From assembly GCA_905221605.1 (NCBI GenBank), contig CAJNDS010000668.1:1354814-1416813 (forward strand): 62,000 bases of DNA. Direction: 5' to 3'. This document shows positions 55,430 through 62,000 of the stretch, piece after piece. The notes beneath the pieces were generated by a model. It saw only the letters and a list, made by a program, of their open reading frames with translations. It was not told the origin of the DNA and made no database searches. The position numbers and the translations under genes were made by a program. How positions within the stretch are numbered: position 1 is the stretch's first letter; every line of letters begins with the position of its first letter. Origin of the DNA: Symbiodinium natans (Eukaryota > Sar > Dinophyceae > Suessiales > Symbiodiniaceae).

Positions 55430-56257
55430 TCACTCGAGCAATCGGTCGTGCGGCACAGCTGTGAGAGGATACTCCTGAGTCACCTGGTAACACCAAATCC
55501 CTTTTGACCAGCAGTCGTTGATCACTTCCTCGTTGTCGTCAATGATGCAAGGGATTTCCAAGGCCTGGCAAACAGCACTCTTGCCGCGAGGACCGGCCTT
55601 TCGTGTCACCACAACGGTTGCTGAGAAAATCTTCGGAATACCGGACTCGATAAGGCTGTTGACGTAGTTTGATGCACTGTTCCTCCCAACGTATGTGACC
55701 AACACGGCTCCAGCGCCAGTTGAGTAGACACGGTTCAGCCAAGCCAGATGTTCTGTTGGAACAACCAAGCCTTTGGTGGCCGGAACCCCTTTTCCAAGAC
55801 CCTTCTTGTACGCGTTGCGCTCGGTGATGGCCAAGGTGTTGTAAAAGTCTACTGCCACTGCCGTTGGAAACACCAATCCCTCCCCGTACTCTTCGTCCAC
55901 ACGCGTGATGAACTTGTCCTCTGGCGCTGCAGTGGGCAAGATTGTGCTCAGCGGATGTATGGCGAAGTCTTGAGCAGGGAACTGATCAAGGCTGACAGTG
56001 TCCACAATTCGTAAGTTGTTCGGAGGTTGGCGAAAAGTCTCTGCTGCAACCGACGGGGTACCTGAGTCCCCCACTGCTATACTTTCTCCTGTGACTTCGA
56101 CCTCGGAGTCTGACTCTTCAACCTCGTAGACAGGATGCGGGATCGTCACAGTAAGACCTTGTTGTATAGCAGCTTGTAAGATTGCTTGTTCTTGGCGAAT
56201 CTTCCTTTGTGTTCGCTTGCCTCCGCGCGGGTTGTTCTGCAGCGAGCGTTTGCGCAT
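55430..56257 (-). CDS. HAD-phosphatase-like first ORF of the retrotransposon
   Basis: 275 codons from the first ATG; a GTG at 56296 follows directly after TAG. The N terminus is very basic (RGGKRTQRKIR), and an acidic segment follows (about 45-70). The C-terminal half fits a HAD fold. AVAVDFYNTL (D137) matches motif I, VLVTYVG (T188) motif II, a Lys-containing PRGKS (K226) could be motif III, and CIIDDNEEV (D240, D241) matches motif IV. The second motif I Asp is Tyr, so general-acid catalysis may be lost and the domain may only bind. Position before gag in an LTR element is unusual. The ORF is intact between LTR and gag. It might be captured from the host, or be a diverged protein that only resembles HAD. 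Confidence 0.7.
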   Translation of the reverse strand: MRKRSLQNNPRGGKRTQRKIRQEQAILQAAIQQGLTVTIPHPVYEVEESDSEVEVTGESIAVGDSGTPSVAAETFRQPPNNLRIVDTVSLDQFPAQDFAIHPLSTILPTAAPEDKFITRVDEEYGEGLVFPTAVAVDFYNTLAITERNAYKKGLGKGVPATKGLVVPTEHLAWLNRVYSTGAGAVLVTYVGRNSASNYVNSLIESGIPKIFSATVVVTRKAGPRGKSAVCQALEIPCIIDDNEEVINDCWSKGIWCYQVTQEYPLTAVPHDRLLE

Positions 56258-56324
56258 GCAAGGGCGAGCCTTGAAGAAGTGGCTACGCTTAGACACCTAA
56301 ACAACACCGAGGCGCCGAACACCG

Positions 56325-56346
56325 AGAATCAATACGGCTGATAACC
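56325..56346 (-). promoter_or_regulatory. Candidate primer-binding site
   Basis: Directly after the 5' LTR the element strand reads GGTTATCAGCCGTATTG. It lacks the TGG start expected for tRNA 3'-end priming. GGTTAT resembles the start of the Drosophila copia site, which pairs with an internal half-tRNA at the anticodon arm; the tRNA here would carry GAUAACC. This is inference from memory of copia. Confidence 0.4.
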
Positions 56347-56500
56347 CAAAGTAAACTGAACCCCACCCCCAAACCACCACAAGGAGAAGAGGAAGGGCAC
56401 CGTACTCATACAGAACTCGCTCTCTTTTGACGGGAGCTTGAGCCAAATCGTCAGAGCGATTCAGCTTGCTGCTTTCTGCTTCCCCCTGCTACTTTCTGCT
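56347..56500 (-). repeat. 5' LTR (154 bp)
   Basis: Identical by eye to 47584-47737. It should contain the element promoter. The spliced-leader-like TTTGGCTCAAG is at 56437-56447. The first ORF beg​ins only about 90 nt downstream of it. Confidence 0.92.
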
Positions 56501-56505
56501 AAAAT
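56501..56505 (+). repeat. Target-site duplication, right (AAAAT)
   Basis: Matches 47579-47583. Confidence 0.85.
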
Positions 56506-58540
56506 TCGGGCGTCCCAAACCCGCTAAACCCTAGGCCACAAACCCCCTAAACTCTAAACCCTAAACCCTAAACCCTAAACCCTGAACCCTACAAGAACTC
56601 GAAGCCCCCCCTAAACCCTAAACCCCAATCCCCGTAAACCCCAAACCCCCAAACTCTAAATCCTAAATCCCTGAAAAAGCCTAAACCCTGAGCCTAATCC
56701 CCAAACTCTAAATCCTAAATCCCTGAAAAAGCCTAAAATTCTGGGCCCCTAAACCTCAAAATTTAAGCCACTAAACCTTTAAATAAACCTAAAACCCTGA
56801 GCCCTAGACCCAAGACTCTAAACCCTCACCCCTAAACCCCTAAATCAGCCTAAATCAGCCTAAAACCCACAGCACTAAAACCTTAAGCCCTCAGCCCTAA
56901 ACCCTAAGCCCTCAGCCCTAAACCCTAAGCCCTAAACCCTGAACGCCTAGCCCTAAACCCTAAACCCCTACATAAGCCCCCAGGGGCCCCAAGCCTCACC
57001 CCTGGGCTGCTTGTGGAGGTTCATGGTACTTCTTAACCAATTATTGCTGTACTTATAGCTGTACTTATAACCATATTAGGGCACTTAAGGGGCTTGTAAG
57101 TGGGTTCTAAGCACAGCTAATAGCCCTAAACCCTAAACCCTAAACCCTAAACCCTAAACCCTAAACCCTAAACCCTAAACCCTAAACCCTAAACCCTAAA
57201 CCCTAAACCCTAAACCCTAAACCTCCAAGCGTCCTCAGAGAGGCGGCTCATGCTGAGCCAGTGCCTCGGGGGCGGAGAAACGACGGGAGCTCTCACCACC
57301 CCCGGCTCTTCAGGGAGAGGGTTTGGGGTTTAGGGTTTAGGGTTTGAGGGAGAGGGTTTGGGGTTTAGGGTTTAGGGTTTAGGGCTAGGGTTTAGGGTTT
57401 AGGGTTTGGGGTTTGGGGTTTAGGGTTTAGGGCTTTAGGGTTTAGGGCTTAGGGCGTTCAAGGCATAGGGTTCGGGGTTTAGGGCTTGGAGGTTTGTAGG
57501 ACTGGGGTCGAGAGGATGCATGGCTCCGGATGCCCCCAAGAGCCTCATTTCCGCCCACGTTTCAGGGTTCAGGGTTTAGGGTTTCTATTGGGTTTTAGGC
57601 TGATTTAGGCTCATTTAGGCTCATTTACGCTGATTTAGGCTGATTTAGGGGTTTAGGGTTTGGGGTGTAGGGTTTAGGGTTTAGGCTCCTTCTCAAAAGG
57701 CCGGGCCAACTCCCGGAGTGCTGAAAACCCTAAACCCTAAACCCCAAACCCTAAACCCTAAACCCCAAACCCTGAACCCTAAACCCTAAACCCTGAACCC
57801 TAAACCCTGAACCCTGAACCCTACGGGCGCCCCCACATGCAGGTGCCCAGGTTCGACTTCGTCTCGAATGGATCCTCGATGTTGGGTCCTGCAATGGTCA
57901 CGAGCTAAACCAAAAACCCCAAACCCTAAACCGTAAACCCTTAGCCCTTAAACCCTAAACCCTGACAGGTACTAGGATACTTGGCTTTTGGCCTTAGGGT
58001 TTTAGGGTTCATGGTTCTACAGTCGAGGCCTTTAAGGTTCAGGCTTTTGGGCTCAGGGTTTGGGGTTAGGGACTAGGGATTAGGGGTTAGGGTATAGGGT
58101 TTAGGTGTTAATGCTCAGGGTTTAGGGGCCAGGGTTCACACTTGCAAATAGGACTTAAGGCTTCAAAGCCCGAAACCTCATGTGCTTTCTGAAAGTTCAG
58201 TTAGCCCCCCTCAGACAGCATCAGTGGCTTGATAGAGAAACAAATAGGGCTGAGGGTTTAGGGCTAGGGCTCTCCAACACTAGTAAGGTCTTCAGCAGAC
58301 TATTGTTGCTGTCCATGTACGGTACAGGAACTATAGCACCCCATAAACCTTTAGGGTCCCTAAACCCTAAACCCTAAACCCCAAAAACCTAGCAGGCTAA
58401 GAACGCAGGCGCGGTCCGTGCTGCTTCGTCTTGCCGTCCTCGCAACACAAGGGGATGTTTAGGGTTTAGGGTTTAGGCTTTAGGGTTTAGGGTTTAGGGT
58501 TTAGGGTTTAGTGCGTGAGGTCGGGTAGTTGCTTGCACTA
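56506..58540. repeat. Heptamer mosaic right of the retrotransposon
   Basis: CCCTAAA and variants dominate to 57000, with a duplicated TCCCTGAAAAAGCCTAAA segment near 56670 and 56725. A foldback A copy (57010 onward) is broken by a clean (CCCTAAA)n array (57121-57218). TTTAGGG blocks (57315-57450), CCCTAAA blocks (57720-57825) and TAGGG-rich filler follow. Islands at 57228-57310, 57500-57560 and 57830-57910 are exon-sized but unassigned. Confidence 0.75.
57010..57227. mobile_element. Foldback family A truncated by a (CCCTAAA)n array
   Basis: The left terminus GGAGGTTCATGGTACTTC and interior (CTGTACTTATAACC) are present up to about 57120. A run of 14 CCCTAAA units replaces the right arm. Only the terminal ACCTCCAAG (about 57218-57227) survives beyond it. 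Confidence 0.65.
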
Positions 58541-59393
58541 CGCTTTGGCTCCTCACCAGCCAAATGGTCTCGCACTTGTTTTCTGCACTGATGTTCGCCT
58601 TCAGTCTCCGTCTCGTGCACCCGGGCGGTTTCCAGTTACGCTATTGCGCTTACTTCCAACCTATGAGTGACCTACACTCTAGGGATTACTTGAGCCAACA
58701 TGGTGAACAGGCCACGGCGTTCTAAGGTGGTTTCCCCGATGTGCGGCGGAGCCGACACAAAGGGGTTCCCAAAATGTGCTGTGGTTCGGGGATCATTCAC
58801 ACCCCCCACGGCTGGGATTTGCAAAAATGCTAGACGAACTTGCGTCACGAACATACAATGGTCCCAGTTAAAAGCGACTTAAAGTCTGGCCGTTCTCCAC
58901 TGTTTTGCTCTCTTTGCCCGAATTGATAGATGTGAGACAGACTCTCAGCTACTGAAGCGTTCAATCCCATCCTTTGTCTGTACAAAGACTTGCTGCTCAC
59001 GGTTGCGGAATCATGGGCGCGAAAGGCCCTGAAAACATGTCAGCAAATTGCTGATCCATCACATTGCGTCTCCAGAATGCATGACTGAAAAGCAGTAGCA
59101 TCGGCCAAGTTAGCAGAGCATAACCCATACCCACTCGGCTACCACACGAGCTGCGAAGAATCGCACATTTCCCTCCAGCGAGCGCATTGGCACATTGCCC
59201 CGCTGCTGCTATGCAGTGGCCAAAAAGAGAAATAGCATCGGTGGATATAATGACGTACTCCATCGTATCATCTGTTGCATCCATAGGGAAAAGAGGAATC
59301 AAAACTGAGAACGCAAAATGCTGAGCCACAACCAGATTTCAGGAATACCATGGATTCCAGGGGATGACATACCGGAGGATCCGAGTGCATCAT
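58541..59393. other. Unique 3' flank of the Tpt1-like gene
   Basis: About 850 bp with no heptamers. It may contain the 3' untranslated region. A minus frame of 110 codons (58997-59329) has hydrophobic stretches but no recognised motif; I do not call it. Confidence 0.4.
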
Positions 59394-62000
59394 TCACCCT
59401 TTCTTTCCCGATCCCTTTCTCGAATGACCGCGAGGATCTTTGGGAGCAGCTTGAGGTGTCCCAGGATGAGAAGTCTTGGGCTTCGGCTGACTCATGCGGG
59501 CCTTCGCACGTGCCGGCATGTCCGTCTCGTCTGCTTCAGGATGACGAGATCCTCCCGACGAAGTAACCGAAGGTGCGGATGCTGAAGGGTCATAGGCAAG
59601 GTACAAAGCCGACGCCTTTGGATTCTCCAAATACTGTGTGGGCTTCAACTTCAGGATGCTCATGTCCTTCTTTTGATCACTCAACCATCTGTCCAGCTTC
59701 TTGCTGTACTGGTTGGGTAAAGCGCACCCCGAATCCCTCATCACCAGAAGGTTGTTAACGCTCACCTTCTGCGAGTCCATCAAACTGAGCAGCTGGATCG
59801 GGTTGATGTATTTGAATGCCGCGTGGTACGGGATCTCAGCGTTGGGTTTCGTGTAGGAATAAAGCCTCACGTTCAGCACCTGATAGATGATTTTGGCCAT
59901 GAACATGTGGACCCTTTGCCCGGCTTCAGCAAATGCTTTCGGGTCCTCGGCCTCATCCGGAATCATGGGGAGGTTGAAGCTCTCCTTGTTGTATCCCAGC
60001 TGGATCGCCCCACGCATGACGTAGAAGACGAACTTGTTGGCGTAATAACGCTCAATCATGAACTGCTGGTTCTCCACAGAGCTGGCATACTGCCTTACCT
60101 CGTCTTCCATGAGGTCTCTCGGCAACGCCGTGTCCTCATCGATGGGGACAATTGGCCATGTCCCAGATGCGTCGTGTCTCATGCCTGAGGCGAACTGGTC
60201 CTTCATCTTCTTGTATGGAGTCATGATGATCTTCTCGAACAGATTCCATTTATGGACCAACACGTACGCAAAGAAGGCGTCGAGGTGACAGTACAACCTG
60301 AAGTTGTGGTCCACGCACGCTGCATAGTCCGTGTCGATGTTGACGTTGCACTCCAGCGCAAGGCGAGCTTTCCTCTCGTTTCGATCGCCCAACGTATCGC
60401 CTTCCCTGTCTCCAACCAAAACGAATGCTCGCTGATTCTGCGCATCCATCTCCACTTCCTCTTGGTTGGGAGCCTCCATCTCCACATCGCGGTACATGTC
60501 GCGAATCTCGTCGGGGATCTCCTCGGCCTCAGGCTCCGCCACGCTTTCCCGTGGACTATTTGCCTCCACATCCCCTGCTGGATTCTGCACCCCGCGGAGC
60601 GGAAGCGCATCCTCCTGAACAGGTTCTGAAGTTGGCTCCTCTTCCACGCCAATCTCCACAACTTCGTTGTTGACGACGGCGGCGGCCTGGTTGAGTGCCT
60701 GGCGGACCACTTCCGGATCAATCCTTTCGGGTTCCGGATTGGCACGCACATGCTGGATCCTCCCCATGGACAGGAAAACTCTCCCACACGTGAGGCAAAT
60801 TGCGAAGCTCGCAGGGGTATGCCTGCCGCAGCAGGGGCAAACCCTCAAGATCAGCGGATCGCTTGTGGTGGTGTGAGTCGTCACTCGCCGGAATGTCCTT
60901 GAGAGAAACTGGAAAGCACGCTTGATGATGTTTCCAGGAACGGTGTCGCCCGCCTGCTCAATTGCTTGCAAGATCTCGCGCCTCTCGCCTTCATGCGGGC
61001 CAGCGTCGGTGCCTTCCATGGTGCTGACGAGGTCTTCCACCGAAGGTTTTGGTGGTTCACGATCTGGATTGATGCGTGCGTCCCCGTACCCTTCGACCAT
61101 CTCCTTGGACAGCTCTTTGGAGTACACCTTGAAGACTTCGCTGAACTCGAAGTACCTTCCTTGGCTTGGCATGCAGATCCAAACGTGCTTGACGGCCTCG
61201 AATGGAATTTGCCGCTGGACGAGAAACATTCCATTGATCGTGATCACTGCGTTGTAGCGCATGAGTTCATAGGCTGGAACGTACAATACTGCAATTGGTG
61301 ACCTCGGCCTTCCGGGAATCCTTGTTCTCACCGTCTGATTTCTCGGATCCCATGGCGGGAACGTCCCGAAATGGCTGTGGACTCGACCGCCTGACGCCCC
61401 TCCACCTGGAAGAAGTCCTTTCGCCACGATGTTGGCGAGAAGCTCTGGGGCCGTGGTGTGATACCCCCCACCAATCTGGTTGACCAAGCTCGTGGTCAAG
61501 TGGCATGCGACCCGGTCGTCATTCACCCGCACCAGCGAATTGGAGTTGCTGGAGTGTCCACTTGTGGCCCTGATCGCCCACGGCTGCACCCAATTGTCGC
61601 ACCGGCGAAGGGTACCGGACGTGATGTCATGCGTCAACCTGTGCCCTCCGAGTTCTTCAAGTTGGGCACGCTGGGTTGCGCCGACGCCCGGAGTGCCGTC
61701 CCACGGCGTATCAGACGCTCTTTGTCCAGGCTTGGGCGCCACGATCTTGATGCCCAGGAATTGAAGTCTAATTCTCCCATTGGTGCGGTACTCGTAGTAC
61801 GCGTAGTCGATCAGCATTTGAATTCTTCTCTGATACTCCGAGTTGTCGTCTCGAGCTGAACTCCTTGCGTAATACCTCCCGCTTTGCCAGAAGTTCTCCA
61901 AGTGGATGAAGTCTTTGAGCATCACCCATCCTCCGGTGTCGCACGGGATTGTCGGGAGCTGATTGTGCATGTAATTCGTTTCTCTGTTTGCTAGGCGGTG
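59394..62000 (-). CDS. Tpt1/KptA-like protein with zinc ribbon, 5' end outside window
   Basis: Open from the stop at 59394 to the right edge. The first in-window ATG is at 61970 (858 codons), but ten more codons upstream are open, so the start may lie beyond. Residues are numbered from that Met. Residues 10-300 resemble RNA 2'-phosphotransferase: GGWVMLKDF (12-20), IRATSGHS (133-140, with the Arg and His of the family's RANQGHS motif), GGYHTT (168-173), then HSHFG and RPRSPIAVLYV. This family removes splice-junction 2'-phosphate from tRNA using NAD+. A four-Cys zinc ribbon (C378, C381, C392, C395) follows, then an acidic linker. About 260 residues of unknown, probably helical sequence come next, ending in a basic tail. 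Catalytic residues upstream of residue 1 cannot be checked. It could be a diverged ADP-ribosyl-type enzyme rather than a tRNA processing protein. Confidence 0.75.
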   Translation of the reverse strand, partial: HRLANRETNYMHNQLPTIPCDTGGWVMLKDFIHLENFWQSGRYYARSSARDDNSEYQRRIQMLIDYAYYEYRTNGRIRLQFLGIKIVAPKPGQRASDTPWDGTPGVGATQRAQLEELGGHRLTHDITSGTLRRCDNWVQPWAIRATSGHSSNSNSLVRVNDDRVACHLTTSLVNQIGGGYHTTAPELLANIVAKGLLPGGGASGGRVHSHFGTFPPWDPRNQTVRTRIPGRPRSPIAVLYVPAYELMRYNAVITINGMFLVQRQIPFEAVKHVWICMPSQGRYFEFSEVFKVYSKELSKEMVEGYGDARINPDREPPKPSVEDLVSTMEGTDAGPHEGERREILQAIEQAGDTVPGNIIKRAFQFLSRTFRRVTTHTTTSDPLILRVCPCCGRHTPASFAICLTCGRVFLSMGRIQHVRANPEPERIDPEVVRQALNQAAAVVNNEVVEIGVEEEPTSEPVQEDALPLRGVQNPAGDVEANSPRESVAEPEAEEIPDEIRDMYRDVEMEAPNQEEVEMDAQNQRAFVLVGDREGDTLGDRNERKARLALECNVNIDTDYAACVDHNFRLYCHLDAFFAYVLVHKWNLFEKIIMTPYKKMKDQFASGMRHDASGTWPIVPIDEDTALPRDLMEDEVRQYASSVENQQFMIERYYANKFVFYVMRGAIQLGYNKESFNLPMIPDEAEDPKAFAEAGQRVHMFMAKIIYQVLNVRLYSYTKPNAEIPYHAAFKYINPIQLLSLMDSQKVSVNNLLVMRDSGCALPNQYSKKLDRWLSDQKKDMSILKLKPTQYLENPKASALYLAYDPSASAPSVTSSGGSRHPEADETDMPARAKARMSQPKPKTSHPGTPQAAPKDPRGHSRKGSGKKG

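Larger units (their letters stand above)
47584..56500 (-). mobile_element. Complete Ty1/copia LTR retrotransposon, 8,917 bp
   Basis: Bounded by identical 154-bp LTRs and an AAAAT duplication. On the minus strand the order is 5' LTR, a HAD-like ORF, Gag with a CCCH finger and protease, then integrase, methyltransferase-like region, reverse transcriptase and RNase H, then polypurine tract and 3' LTR. Integrase preceding reverse transcriptase places it in Ty1/copia. All three ORFs are free of stops or frameshifts and the LTRs are identical by eye, so the insertion is young and may be active. It landed in heptamer mosaic. The LTR termini are not the canonical TG...CA. Confidence 0.92.

Overview
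The window looks like nuclear DNA of a dinoflagellate, most likely Symbiodiniaceae or a relative. This is inferred from several things seen together. There is massive interspersion of TTTAGGG-type (plant/dinoflagellate telomere-type) heptamers in both orientations. Short GC-rich exon-like islands are bounded by GT or GC donors and AG acceptors. A Ty1/copia element carries a CCCH-type Gag zinc finger, and its LTR matches the 3' end of the dinoflagellate spliced leader. No bacterial operon logic, rRNA or tRNA gene was recognised.

Layout. 1-3.5 kb: heptamer mosaic with two foldback elements and a three-exon Cys-rich gene tail on the minus strand. 3.6-7.05 kb: AT-rich satellite of palindromic units. 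7.36-7.89 kb: a small lysine/arginine-rich ORF. 7.9-10.5 kb: octamer, GA and GGAAGAGA repeats. 11.8-15.5 kb: nested GC-rich satellite, one copy carrying a 143-bp MITE with target-site duplication. 16.2-47.5 kb: a long mosaic in which telomere-like arrays alternate with 50-250-bp unique islands, many of them probable exons, and with at least three families of 110-160-bp foldback elements. 47.58-56.50 kb: a complete Ty1/copia retrotransposon on the minus strand with identical 154-bp LTRs and a 5-bp target-site duplication. 56.5-58.5 kb: more mosaic. 59.4-62.0 kb: a large minus-strand ORF with a Tpt1/KptA-like (RNA 2'-phosphotransferase) N-terminal region, open to the right edge.

Several exon islands join in phase across introns made almost wholly of degenerate TTTAGGG units. 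In those introns the heptamer supplies the splice sites (GTTTAGGG donor, TTTAG or TCTAG acceptor; GCCTAAAC donor when the array is antisense). Telomere-like arrays also interrupt foldback elements, once with a 17-bp duplication of the target. Together these suggest that telomere-type repeats are inserted at breaks and, inside genes, become spliceable introns.

The retrotransposon adds three unusual points: a HAD-phosphatase-like first ORF, a cytosine-methyltransferase-like domain between integrase and reverse transcriptase, and a 23-nt motif repeated nine times without regard to reading frame. Exon models were built by eye and need transcript support. Many GC-rich islands are open on both strands, so strand is uncertain wherever no phase-matched partner exists.
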